DNA of 64,000 nt, taken from positions 3,658,001 through 3,722,000 of the forward strand of contig NZ_CP017141.1 of assembly GCF_001721645.1 (NCBI RefSeq), given 5' to 3'. The notes under the pieces are model-generated. The model saw nothing but the letters and a program-made list of their open reading frames with translations, was not told the origin of the DNA and did not search any database. Source of the stretch: Pedobacter steynii (GTDB lineage: Bacteria; Bacteroidota; Bacteroidia; Sphingobacteriales; Sphingobacteriaceae). The translations under genes were made by a program, and so were the position numbers. Shown in pieces: positions 34,655-42,243 of the stretch. The first letter of the stretch is position 1, and each line of letters opens with the position of its first letter.

Positions 34655-35257
34655 ATGAACAATACATTTGACCCCGAAAAAGATTATCTTCTCGAAGATA
34701 ATTATGCCTTGCTAAGACCTTTAAAGTCAGGTGATTTTGAACTGTTAAAGAACTTTGGAATTAATGAACCGGAATTATGGAAGTTCTCTTTGCAGAATGC
34801 CGGAACTGAAGAAGGTATGCGGGAATACCTGAAAGCGGCAATGGAGAAGAGAAAAAAAGGAACAAGCTATTCTTTTATCGTGTTTGACAAGACAAAAAAT
34901 GAATATGCCGGTTCTACCAGGCTTTATGACATTGATGTTGCCAGCAGGAATTTATCATTAGGATATACCTGGTATGGGAAAAACTTCCAGGGAACAGGCC
35001 TCAATAAACATTGTAAATACCTGCTTTTTGAATTCATCTTTGAGCAGATGGAATTTGAACGGGTGGAGTTCAGGTTAGACAGCGAAAATGAAAGAAGTAT
35101 GCAAGCGATTAAAAGCCTTGGATGTACTTTTGAAGGTGTACTCCGAAACAATGGATACAGAACTGATGGAACGAGAAGGAACTCTGCCGTATTGAGTATG
35201 CTGAAAAGCGAATGGCTGGAATCTAAAAAGGAACTGTTAAAAAATAAGCTGATTTGA
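34655..35257 (+). CDS. RimJ/RimL-like GNAT acetyltransferase
   Basis: The 200-residue protein fits the Acetyltransf_3 (RimJ/RimL) type: LEDNYALLRPLKSGDFELLKNF at the start, LSLGYTWYGKNFQGTGLNKHCKYLL as the acetyl-CoA region and FERVEFRLDSENERSMQAIKSLGCTFEGVLR near the end. It probably acetylates a protein N-terminus or small amine. It is 18 bp after the ABC1 gene and overlaps the next GNAT gene by 4 bp (TTGA). Confidence 0.9.
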   Translation: MNNTFDPEKDYLLEDNYALLRPLKSGDFELLKNFGINEPELWKFSLQNAGTEEGMREYLKAAMEKRKKGTSYSFIVFDKTKNEYAGSTRLYDIDVASRNLSLGYTWYGKNFQGTGLNKHCKYLLFEFIFEQMEFERVEFRLDSENERSMQAIKSLGCTFEGVLRNNGYRTDGTRRNSAVLSMLKSEWLESKKELLKNKLI

Positions 35258-36156
35258 AAATAGAACATAAAGATTATAAACTTTTGCATCAGTACGAGGA
35301 GGATGAAAAACTACGAACAAGTTTCAATCTGCTGACAGAAAAAACGTATCATTTTGATTTCGAAAAATGGTATCAGGCCGGATATTGGGAGGACAACTGT
35401 GTTCTCTATTCAATTGCCGACAAAGACCAGGTGATTGCTCATGTTACGGTGAATGTCATAGACTTTATCGTGTTGGGCGAAGAAAAGAGGTTTGTGCAGT
35501 TGGGTACGGTGATGACCGATCCTGAATATAGGAACCAGGGTTTAAGTCGTATGCTGATGGAAAACATCATGCTGGAATGGGAACATAAATGTGATATGAT
35601 GTACCTGTTTGCAAACGATGCGGTATTGGATTTTTACCCTAAGTTTGGTTTTGTACCGGTATCCGAATATCAGGCATTTTATAAACCGGAGGCAGTAATA
35701 AAGGGCCCGGCATTTAGAAAAATGAATATGGACGATGCTAAAGACCGTGATTTACTCTATCATACGGCAAAATACGCCAGTCCATTGTTCAAAATCTCCA
35801 TGAAAGATAATGCCGGACTGGTTATGTTTTATGCCAATTATTTTGACAGGTTTAGCTTCCGGGATAATTTTTATTATATAGAAGCGCTAAAAGCAATTGC
35901 GGTTGCCGAATACGAAGAGGGGACATTGGTCCTGTACGATATTTTGGCTTTGGAAAAGATAGAAATTAAAGAAGTTATCCATGCTTTAGCAAATGGTAAG
36001 ACCGGCAAGGTTTCGCTGAGATTTATGCCGGATCAGACAGAAGGTTATGAAATAAGTCTTTATAAAGAAGATAATTCTACTCTTTTTGTGCAGGCGAAGC
36101 AGCGTAAATTGTTTGAGGAACATCAGTTAATTTTCCCCATCCTGTCTCATACCTGA
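35254..36156 (+). CDS. GNAT-family acetyltransferase (two-part, about 300 residues)
   Basis: The 300-residue protein has an N-terminal GNAT domain (about 45-140, LGTVMTDPEYRNQGLSRMLMENIMLEW) and a C-terminal half that looks like a second, degenerate GNAT-like or sterol-carrier-like fold (KISMKDNAGLVMFYANYF, then IEALKAIAVAEYEEGTLVLYDI). The TTG start overlaps the upstream stop as TTGA, and no better ATG is near, so translational coupling explains the rare start. The acceptor is unknown. Confidence 0.85.
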   Translation: MKIEHKDYKLLHQYEEDEKLRTSFNLLTEKTYHFDFEKWYQAGYWEDNCVLYSIADKDQVIAHVTVNVIDFIVLGEEKRFVQLGTVMTDPEYRNQGLSRMLMENIMLEWEHKCDMMYLFANDAVLDFYPKFGFVPVSEYQAFYKPEAVIKGPAFRKMNMDDAKDRDLLYHTAKYASPLFKISMKDNAGLVMFYANYFDRFSFRDNFYYIEALKAIAVAEYEEGTLVLYDILALEKIEIKEVIHALANGKTGKVSLRFMPDQTEGYEISLYKEDNSTLFVQAKQRKLFEEHQLIFPILSHT

Positions 36157-36165
36157 GTTTAGGGG

Positions 36166-36471
36166 TTAATAGCTAGGTTCTGTAGAGATCAAATGTTCGT
36201 CAATCTCCTTTAGCAATTTTTCGTAAAAAGCGTCGGTATTGAATTCATCTAAAGGAACATCCATATTCAGGTATTTACCATAAAAGCTCTTTACCAATAA
36301 TTTAATCCGATCCGGATGGTCATCTTTATGGCCTCCCGGAATATCAGAGTATTTATCTATGTGACATACATATAGGTAATGATTGCCATTATATTCAAAA
36401 CTTTTAATCTTGGAATCTAATTTATTAGGGTCAACCTCTAGAGATAACCTGACCTGGTCCTGATTTTTCAT
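36166..36471 (-). CDS. Hypothetical protein
   Basis: The 101-residue acidic product (KNQDQVRLSLEVDPNKLDSKIKSFEYNGNHYLYVCHIDKYSD, then an Asp/Glu-rich C-terminus) has no signal peptide or recognisable motif. It is 12 bp after the next hypothetical gene on the same strand, so the two form a pair. I do not recognise the family. Confidence 0.65.
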   Translation of the reverse strand: MKNQDQVRLSLEVDPNKLDSKIKSFEYNGNHYLYVCHIDKYSDIPGGHKDDHPDRIKLLVKSFYGKYLNMDVPLDEFNTDAFYEKLLKEIDEHLISTEPSY

Positions 36472-36483
36472 ACAACTAATGTA

Positions 36484-36882
36484 CTATTTTAAATTTTGAA
36501 ACAACACAGGGCCGGTCCCATTGTCCTCTTCATTTTTATTTAAAATGCTAAAGATCTTTACGTATTTCTCTGCTCCGAACCTCATGGTTACCCGGAAGGT
36601 ATAACCACCATAATTGACTTCTTTGATAAAAGCGTAGAGTACTGGCTTAAGAAATTCTATAAACCGGATCGAATATCCCTCAAAGTCAGGTTCAATGAAT
36701 TTCACTTGATAAGCCTCTCTGAATTCATAGAAATTGAAGTTAATAGCCTGTTCAGTAACATCTACAAATCTTGTCTTGTAGGTGATGTTAGCATTTAAGG
36801 CATAGTTAAGCCTGATATAGGTGATGATTTTATACTGCAATAAATCTACGGTATCGCGGTAATCAATGGACAGTGTTTTCAT
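36484..36882 (-). CDS. Hypothetical protein
   Basis: The 132-residue product (MKTLSIDYRDTVDLLQYKIITYIRLNYALNANITYKTRF, then FIEPDFEGYSIRFIEFLKPVLYAFIKEVNYGGYTF) is rich in aromatic residues and probably a cytoplasmic alpha/beta protein. No motif allows a function call. It is co-oriented with the 101-residue gene downstream and lies downstream of a tRNA transcript ending at a hairpin (36980-37007). Confidence 0.65.
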   Translation of the reverse strand: MKTLSIDYRDTVDLLQYKIITYIRLNYALNANITYKTRFVDVTEQAINFNFYEFREAYQVKFIEPDFEGYSIRFIEFLKPVLYAFIKEVNYGGYTFRVTMRFGAEKYVKIFSILNKNEEDNGTGPVLFQNLK

Positions 36883-37187
36883 ATTCCCTCCCAGTTTTGA
36901 ATTGCAATAATGCTAAAAATATTAGTAAAAATATCAATTATTTTGTCATTTAATCAATTAAATTTTGAGGGCGCAAACTAAAGGCTATCCGATGAGAGAT
37001 AGCCTTTAATAACCAAAGTGTAAATTAAACGAGTACTTAATGTTTGTGCTTCGCAGCATGAAACCTTAAAAAAGCAACTGGCAATGAGTAACCAGCAGTT
37101 TTTTACGCCAGACTGAGCATCTGACTAAAATTTAAACAAAACATGGAAAAGTTTAAGCTAAGTCTGAAGACCTTCGCTACCACTTAG
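36883..37187. other. Intergenic region between hypothetical gene and tRNA
   Basis: This 305-bp stretch lies 3' of the tRNA gene and upstream of the 132-residue gene. It holds the terminator-like hairpin at 36980-37007 and a second inverted repeat near the tRNA 3' end (CTAAGT...ACTTAG, about 37159-37188). No coding frame was recognised. Confidence 0.6.
36980..37007 (-). terminator. Hairpin terminator-like structure downstream of the tRNA
   Basis: AAAGGCTATC pairs with GATAGCCTTT around an 8-nt loop. It lies about 180 bp past the tRNA 3' end and 98 bp before the next gene on the same strand. There is no long T-run, so efficiency is uncertain. Confidence 0.45.
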
Positions 37188-37258
37188 ACGTCATGAGCGG
37201 AATCGAACCGCCATTCTAGGTTTATGAAACCTGTGCCTCGCCACTCGGCCACATGACT
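37188..37258 (-). tRNA. tRNA-like gene with CAT anticodon (Met-type)
   Basis: Read on the minus strand, the sequence folds as a tRNA. The acceptor stem has six pairs (GTCATG with CATGAC) plus an A/G mismatch at position 1-72. The D arm is GCC-GAGTGGCGA-GGC with A14 and G18G19, the anticodon loop is TTCATAA, the variable loop has 4 nt and the T arm is GGCGG-TTCGATT-CCGCT. The anticodon stem has a C/A mismatch at 27-43. CCA is not encoded, which is common in Bacteroidota. The anticodon CAT allows Met or, after lysidine modification, Ile. The mismatches make it atypical or a decayed copy. Confidence 0.6.
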
Positions 37259-37462
37259 ATTTCTGATCAGCTTTCCTGCTGATGATGGAACAAATATATA
37301 AAAGTCTACTGAATTAGTAGTATTTATTTGTAATTTTATTTTTAATCCTTATGTTTACAATATTAAGCGCATTCAGAAGGGTATAGAGCCTATTTTTTAT
37401 GCCATTTGATTTAGCGCTTGAGACAGATAACTAAGAAAAAAACTAATTAATTAAAAAGAACC

Positions 37463-37642
37463 ATGAGTAAATTCGCAAAATTAAAAGAAGTAGTAGCTGC
37501 AACAGAAGCAGACGTAGAAAAATTTTATAAAGGTGGTAACAGTGCTGCAGGTACGAGAGTACGTAAAGCCTTACAGGAGATCAAAGGCCTTGCTCAGGAG
37601 ATCCGTACAGAGATCACCGAAAAGAAAAATGCCGCAAAATAA
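37463..37642 (+). CDS. Histone H1-like DNA-binding protein (Hc1 family)
   Basis: This 59-residue gene is below usual length cut-offs but clear: MSKFAKLKEVVAATEADVEK, FYKGGNSAAGTRVRKALQEI and KGLAQEIRTEITEKKNAAK match the short Hc1-like proteins found across Bacteroidota. It is helical and basic, likely abundant and nucleoid-associated. An AT-rich promoter region lies before it and a strong hairpin (37703-37736) follows. It faces away from the tRNA gene. Confidence 0.88.
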   Translation: MSKFAKLKEVVAATEADVEKFYKGGNSAAGTRVRKALQEIKGLAQEIRTEITEKKNAAK

Positions 37643-37702
37643 TTAACGGCCTGATGCCGCAGGATCTTTAGGTACAGAACCCTAAAACCAGCTGACTCAA
37701 AA

Positions 37703-37736
37703 TAACGGGAATGTTCTATTGGGAACGTTCCCGTTA
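37703..37736 (+). terminator. Long hairpin after the Hc1-like gene, overlapping the GH97 promoter
   Basis: TAACGGGAATGTTC pairs with GAACGTTCCCGTTA (one T-G wobble, 6-nt loop), 60 bp after the Hc1-like stop. It is followed by AAAATTATAT, not a T-run. The putative -33 TTG of the GH97 gene (37719-37721) lies in the loop, so the structure could also be an operator. Confidence 0.6.
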
Positions 37737-37750
37737 AAATTATATATTTG
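37719..37750 (+). promoter_or_regulatory. Promoter of the GH97 gene (TTG-N21-TATATTTG)
   Basis: A TTG at 37719-37721 and the full-consensus -7 box TATATTTG at 37743-37750 are 21 bp apart; the GTG start is 23 bp further. Confidence 0.5.
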
Positions 37751-37773
37751 CTTTCACACCTAAATATTATAAT

Positions 37774-39975
37774 GTGAAACGGATATTTATCGCCTTATTG
37801 TCTTTATGTATTTCCACTGAACTGGTAAATGCACAAGACCTGAAATCGCCAGATGGCAAACTGCTGATGAACTTCAGCATCCAGAATGGAGGAATACCAA
37901 CCTATAAGCTGACTTATAAAGGTAAAGTCGTACTTAAACCAGGTAAACTTGGCCTGGAGCTGAAGGATGAAAGACCTCCTGCGAAGTTTGGTGCCGAGAT
38001 GGGAATGAAATCCGGAACTGACAACCCAAAAACTTCTTTATATAATCAATTCGCAATCGCAGAGACCAAAACAACCAGTTTCGACGAAACCTGGCAACCG
38101 GTTTGGGGCGAGCTGAAAAATATAAGAAACCATTATAATGAGCTGGCGGTTACGCTAAATCAAAAAAATACAGACAGAAATATCCTGATCCGCTTTCGCC
38201 TTTTCAATGATGGCCTGGGATTCCGTTATGAATTCCCGCAACAGAAAAATCTGAACTACTTTGTGATCAAAGAGGAAAAAACTCAGTTTGCCTTATCCGG
38301 CGACATGAAAGCATATTGGATCCCTGGAGATTATGATACCCAGGAATATGATTATACGACTTCTAAACTTTCAGAAATCAGAGGATTGTTCCGCACCGCG
38401 GTAACAGACAATTCTTCTCAGACTCAATATTCCGAAACAGGGGTTCAGGCTCCGCTGATGCTGAAAAGTAACGATGGCCTTTACATCAGTATCCATGAAG
38501 CGGCATTATTGAATTATTCTACCATGAACTTAAACCTGGATGATCAGCACATGATTCTTGAGTCCTGGTTAACTCCGGATGCAAAAGGGGATAAGGGATA
38601 CATGCAATCTCCTGCAATTTCTCCCTGGAGAACGGTTATCGTGAGTGATGATGCCCGTGATATTTTAGCTTCAAAAATGACTTTGAACCTGAATGAACCT
38701 TCCAAAATAGAAGATACCTCATGGATTAAAACCAGTAAATATATAGGGGTCTGGTGGGAAATGATTACCGGGAAAAGTTCCTGGGCTTATACCGACGAAT
38801 TGCCTAGTGTACAGTTGGGGGTAACGGATTATACGAAAGTAAAGCCGAATGGTAAACATGGGGCAAATACGGCACATGTAAAAGAATACATTGATTTCGC
38901 CGCCAAACATGGTTTTGACGGTGTTCTGGTAGAGGGCTGGAATGTAGGTTGGGAAGACTGGTTTGGCAACTCTAAAGATTATGTGTTTGATTTTGTAACC
39001 CCTTATCCGGATTTTAACGTAACTGAAATCAGGGATTATGCTAAGAGTAAAGGTGTGAAAATGATCATGCACCATGAGACTTCAGGTGCGGTGAGGAACT
39101 ATGAACGCCATATGGATCAGGCTTATCAATTCATGAAGGACAATGGATACGATGCCGTAAAGAGCGGTTATGTAGGAAATATGATCCCTCGTGGGGAATA
39201 CCATTATGGACAGTGGCTGGTGAACCATTATCAATACGCGTTGGAAAAAGCAGCAAAGTATAAAATCATGCTGAATGCACATGAAGCCGTACGTCCGACA
39301 GGAATCAACCGTACTTATCCTAACCTGATTGGTAATGAATCTGCCCGTGGTACGGAATATCAGGCATTTGGAGGTAGTAAAGCAAACCATGTTACGATTT
39401 TGCCCTTTACCCGTCTGATTGGTGGCCCGATGGATTATACCCCGGGTATTTTTGAAATGGACATCTCCAAAATCAATCCGGATAATAAATCTCACCTGAA
39501 TGCAACGCTGGCCAACCAGCTGGCATTGTATGTAACGATGGCCAGCCCGCTCCAGATGGCTGCCGATCTGCCGGAAAATTACAATAGATTCCTGGATGCT
39601 TTCCAGTTTATCAAAGATGTGGCAATGGATTGGGATGATAGTAAATATCTGGAAGCCGAACCTGGTGAATATGTTTCTGTAGCCCGTAAAGCTAAGGGAA
39701 CGAACAACTGGTTTGTGGGCTGTGTAGCAGGAGAAGATGGATATACTTCAAAAATTTCTTTTGACTTTTTACAGCCCGGGAAAACTTATGTGGCTACGAT
39801 TTATAGCGATGCAAAGGATGCCCATTATAAAACAAACCCACAGGCTTATCAAATCCGAAAAGTCCTGGTAAACAGCAAATCAAAACTAACCCAGTTTGCT
39901 GCTCCGGGAGGGGGATATGCAATCAGTATCATTGAAACGGATAAATCTCAGGCAAAAGGACTGAAGAATCTGTAA
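37774..39975 (+). CDS. GH97 alpha-glucosidase, SusB-like
   Basis: The 733-residue protein starts at GTG 37774, which gives a Sec signal peptide (MKRIFIALLSLCISTELVNA). The GH97 N-terminal beta-sandwich, catalytic barrel and C-terminal domain are all present. HHETSGAVRNYERHMDQAY, NAHEAVRPTG and IGNESARGTEYQAFGG match the inverting alpha-glucosidase SusB, with likely catalytic and calcium-site glutamates Glu435, Glu504 and Glu528. Retaining GH97 enzymes have Asp at the nucleophile position, so an inverting alpha-glucosidase is expected. It would act in the periplasm on malto-oligosaccharides. No SusC/D pair is adjacent. Confidence 0.95.
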   Translation: MKRIFIALLSLCISTELVNAQDLKSPDGKLLMNFSIQNGGIPTYKLTYKGKVVLKPGKLGLELKDERPPAKFGAEMGMKSGTDNPKTSLYNQFAIAETKTTSFDETWQPVWGELKNIRNHYNELAVTLNQKNTDRNILIRFRLFNDGLGFRYEFPQQKNLNYFVIKEEKTQFALSGDMKAYWIPGDYDTQEYDYTTSKLSEIRGLFRTAVTDNSSQTQYSETGVQAPLMLKSNDGLYISIHEAALLNYSTMNLNLDDQHMILESWLTPDAKGDKGYMQSPAISPWRTVIVSDDARDILASKMTLNLNEPSKIEDTSWIKTSKYIGVWWEMITGKSSWAYTDELPSVQLGVTDYTKVKPNGKHGANTAHVKEYIDFAAKHGFDGVLVEGWNVGWEDWFGNSKDYVFDFVTPYPDFNVTEIRDYAKSKGVKMIMHHETSGAVRNYERHMDQAYQFMKDNGYDAVKSGYVGNMIPRGEYHYGQWLVNHYQYALEKAAKYKIMLNAHEAVRPTGINRTYPNLIGNESARGTEYQAFGGSKANHVTILPFTRLIGGPMDYTPGIFEMDISKINPDNKSHLNATLANQLALYVTMASPLQMAADLPENYNRFLDAFQFIKDVAMDWDDSKYLEAEPGEYVSVARKAKGTNNWFVGCVAGEDGYTSKISFDFLQPGKTYVATIYSDAKDAHYKTNPQAYQIRKVLVNSKSKLTQFAAPGGGYAISIIETDKSQAKGLKNL

Positions 39976-39996
39976 GTATTTCAGTTAATAGAAAAG

Positions 39997-40035
39997 CAAA
40001 AGCCTATTTTTCAAATAAATAGGCTTTTGTTTTTT
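39997..40035 (+). terminator. Intrinsic terminator after the GH97 gene
   Basis: A 13-bp perfect stem (CAAAAGCCTATTT with AAATAGGCTTTTG, 7-nt loop) is followed by TTTTTT, 22 bp after the stop. Confidence 0.92.
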
Positions 40036-40046
40036 ACAACGGGTGG

Positions 40047-40066
40047 TTCCGATTTGTACAATTTCG
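40047..40066 (+). promoter_or_regulatory. Candidate AraC operator, copy 1
   Basis: The 20-bp word TTCCGATTTGTACAATTTCG lies 39 bp upstream of the AraC gene start. A copy with one change lies at 40930-40949, upstream of the next gene. Each contains the palindrome TTGTACAA. Placement in front of both genes suggests autoregulation and control of the lyase gene. Confidence 0.6.
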
Positions 40067-40104
40067 TGACGGATTTAAACTTGAATTTTAGTTAAATTTA
40101 AATC

Positions 40105-40917
40105 ATGGAATTCAAACACTTCCTTCCATCGGCAATCTTAAAGCCTTACATCAGGCATTATTATAGTTTTGAGTCAGATTCAGCTACGGAATTTGATGAT
40201 ATTGTATTTCCAAGCGGGGATATGGAAGTGATTTTTAACCTTGGTGGAGGAACCTGGGAATCTTCGGTAGAAGGTAACTTCATCAAAACCCCGCCAATAG
40301 AATTATGGGGACAGATTACAAAACCATTGCCCATAAAATCTAAAGGAAAACACAGCATGCTGGGCATTAAGTTCTTTACCCATTCGGCCGCTTATTTTTT
40401 TAATGACGAGATCGGCGTATTTAATGATCGGATTTTTGACCTTTCCGATATCCTCGGAACTGCTGTAAAAGGCTTGCATGAGCAACTGCTGGAAACCACA
40501 GATCTGACCCAAAGGCTCGGACTACTGGAGCGGTTCTTAATTCAACGCCTGGTCGCCAACGAGAAGAAAGTGTTTAAAGTGGATAAAGTAGCCGATATTT
40601 TAAAAAGTATAAAAAGGAATCCCGAAGAAAACAGCATCGGTAACATCGCTTCCAATCATGGGATTACGCCCCGCTACCTGCAAAAGTTAATTTATCAGAA
40701 TACAGGGCTCTCTGCAAAATCTTTTCATAAAATCAACAGGTTTCAGCATAGCCTGCAGCTGATGGCTAAGAATGATCAGCCTTTCACCTCCATCGCTTAT
40801 GAATGTGGCTATTTCGACCAGTCGCATTTTATCAGGGATTTTAAATCGTTTACAGGTACCACTCCTTCCGACTATATCGAGAACAGATCGCCTGTTAATA
40901 CCCTATTGCAATCCTAA
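40105..40917 (+). CDS. AraC-family regulator with DUF6597-like N-terminus
   Basis: The 270-residue protein has an N-terminal domain of the DUF6597 type (FLPSAILKPYIRHYYSFES, then FPSGDMEVIFNLGG and LLGIKFFTHSAAYFFN-like segments, about 1-140) and a C-terminal AraC helix-turn-helix pair (about 165-262, with IASNHGITPRYLQKLIYQNTG and IAYECGYFDQSHFIRDFKSFTG). It is flanked by two near-identical 20-bp motifs and followed by a PEP-mutase-like gene and a SnoaL-like gene, which are the likely targets. The effector is unknown. Confidence 0.9.
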   Translation: MEFKHFLPSAILKPYIRHYYSFESDSATEFDDIVFPSGDMEVIFNLGGGTWESSVEGNFIKTPPIELWGQITKPLPIKSKGKHSMLGIKFFTHSAAYFFNDEIGVFNDRIFDLSDILGTAVKGLHEQLLETTDLTQRLGLLERFLIQRLVANEKKVFKVDKVADILKSIKRNPEENSIGNIASNHGITPRYLQKLIYQNTGLSAKSFHKINRFQHSLQLMAKNDQPFTSIAYECGYFDQSHFIRDFKSFTGTTPSDYIENRSPVNTLLQS

Positions 40918-40929
40918 AATTTTATTCTG

Positions 40930-40949
40930 TTCCGGTTTGTACAATTTCG
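40930..40949 (+). promoter_or_regulatory. Candidate AraC operator, copy 2
   Basis: TTCCGGTTTGTACAATTTCG differs from the copy at 40047-40066 by one base. It lies 64 bp before the lyase start and just upstream of a consensus -7 box, the position expected for an activator site. Confidence 0.6.
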
Positions 40950-40965
40950 GCGTTTTCTGCCTCAA

Positions 40966-40973
40966 TACCTTTG
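40966..40973 (+). promoter_or_regulatory. -7 box (TACCTTTG) of the PEP-mutase-like gene
   Basis: A full match to TAnnTTTG, 17 bp downstream of the second operator copy. No TTG lies at the usual distance, which fits a promoter that needs an activator. Confidence 0.45.
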
Positions 40974-41013
40974 TTTACAATCAATTATTAAACAAAAGTA
41001 TAAAATCAATTGT

Positions 41014-41784
41014 ATGGGAACTTTTAAAAAATTTGTAGAACTGCATCAGAATACCACTCCTTTTTTGCTGGGAAATATATGGGATGTAAAGAGTGCTCAG
41101 GTCTTCGAGGCCAGTGGTTATCAGGCAATCGGCACTTCCAGTCAGGCATTGGCAAATTCATTTGGTTATGAAGACGGAGAAAAACTGCCATTTGAAATCA
41201 TACTTCAGCTGGCGAAAAGAGTGGTGGAGCTGGTTCAAATTCCCTTTTCGGTGGACCTGGAAGGGGGGCACAGCAGAACGGTCTCCGGAATCATTGAGCA
41301 TATCGAAAAACTGCATGATGTTGGTGTGGCCGGAATCAACCTGGAGGATACGATTGCCGGCAGTACAAGAACGCTGCAGTCTGTTGCCAACTTCCAGCAG
41401 CTGCTGCTGGCAATATCGAACCATATCGAACGCAACAATTTAAAGATCTTTTTAAACATCCGTACGGATGGTTTTCTTCTGGGGATGCCTGCTGCCCTTC
41501 AGGAAACACTTTCCCGCATAAATGCCTATCAGAACTCCGGTGCAGACGGAATTTTTGTTCCCTGCATTACAAAGAAGGATGATATCATTGAGGTGGTAAA
41601 ATCAACCAGCCTTCCAATCAATGTCATGTGTATGCCTGGCCTTCCGGATTTCAAACAGCTGGAGATGTTGGGGGTAAAGCGGATCAGCATGGGCGGATTC
41701 TTTTTTAACAGGCTTTATGAGGATGCTTTAAAACGCTCGGCAGCCATCGTTAACGAACGTGATTTTTCAGCTATTTTTTCATGA
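41014..41784 (+). CDS. Isocitrate lyase/PEP mutase-family protein
   Basis: The 256-residue protein has the ICL/PEPM barrel: FLLGNIWDVKSAQVFEASG at the start, the metal-binding VDLEGGHS (Asp81) and GINLEDTIAG (Glu111-Asp112), and IFVPCITKKDDI later. It lacks the isocitrate lyase KKCGH loop, so a C-C or P-C bond lyase such as oxaloacetate decarboxylase- or carboxyphosphonoenolpyruvate-type activity is more likely. It is probably activated by the upstream AraC protein and shares a unit with the SnoaL-like gene 43 bp downstream. Confidence 0.85.
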   Translation: MGTFKKFVELHQNTTPFLLGNIWDVKSAQVFEASGYQAIGTSSQALANSFGYEDGEKLPFEIILQLAKRVVELVQIPFSVDLEGGHSRTVSGIIEHIEKLHDVGVAGINLEDTIAGSTRTLQSVANFQQLLLAISNHIERNNLKIFLNIRTDGFLLGMPAALQETLSRINAYQNSGADGIFVPCITKKDDIIEVVKSTSLPINVMCMPGLPDFKQLEMLGVKRISMGGFFFNRLYEDALKRSAAIVNERDFSAIFS

Positions 41785-41827
41785 TTAGTCGCCCGTATTC
41801 ATTCAAATCAAACTAAAATTTATAAAT

Positions 41828-42208
41828 ATGAACTTACCAAAAAAAGCAGAAGATGCGCATGCAGCATTAGCTGCGGCCTTCAACACGGGCAATGTGGCCA
41901 CCGTCATGAGTATGTACGATGTAACAGGAGTGATCGTGCCGGAACCCGGAAAATCCATATCTGGAAAAGAGAACTTTGAGGAAGCAGTCAAAGCCCTTTT
42001 ATCAATTAAAGGAAAAATGGAAATCAAAACGGTTTATTGCCTTCAGGCAGGAGACATTGCGGTAGCAAGATCTGAATGGAACATCACTGATGGAGATGAA
42101 GTCAAGGTCAGTGCCAAAGGGATTGAGGTCCTTAAGCAACAGGACGATGGTGGCTGGAAGATTATCGTTGATCATGCCTTTGGGGCGGAAGCGGATCTGC
42201 TTGCCTAA
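41828..42208 (+). CDS. SnoaL/NTF2-like (DUF4440) protein
   Basis: The 126-residue protein has the NTF2-like alpha+beta cone fold pattern: PKKAEDAHAALAAAFNTGNVATVMSMYDVTG, then a PGKSISGKENFEEAVKALL segment and the closing DGGWKIIVDHAFG. Families of this type bind small hydrophobic ligands or act as isomerases and cyclases; the function here is unknown. It follows the lyase gene and ends at a strong hairpin. Confidence 0.85.
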   Translation: MNLPKKAEDAHAALAAAFNTGNVATVMSMYDVTGVIVPEPGKSISGKENFEEAVKALLSIKGKMEIKTVYCLQAGDIAVARSEWNITDGDEVKVSAKGIEVLKQQDDGGWKIIVDHAFGAEADLLA

Positions 42209-42212
42209 AATC

Positions 42213-42240
42213 AGCTCTGCCGGTGCTAACCGGCAGAGCT
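42213..42240. terminator. Bidirectional hairpin terminator
   Basis: AGCTCTGCCGG pairs perfectly with CCGGCAGAGCT around a 6-nt loop, between two convergent genes whose stops are 4 bp from either side. No T-run is present, so it may work as a stem-only or factor-aided terminator. Confidence 0.65.
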
Positions 42241-42243
42241 TCC

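Noticed and set aside
36980..37258. A tmRNA (ssrA) gene formed by the tRNA-like piece and flanking hairpins
   Set aside because: The tRNA-like piece has a complete anticodon arm, and no tag reading frame ending in Ala-Ala was found in the flanking sequence.
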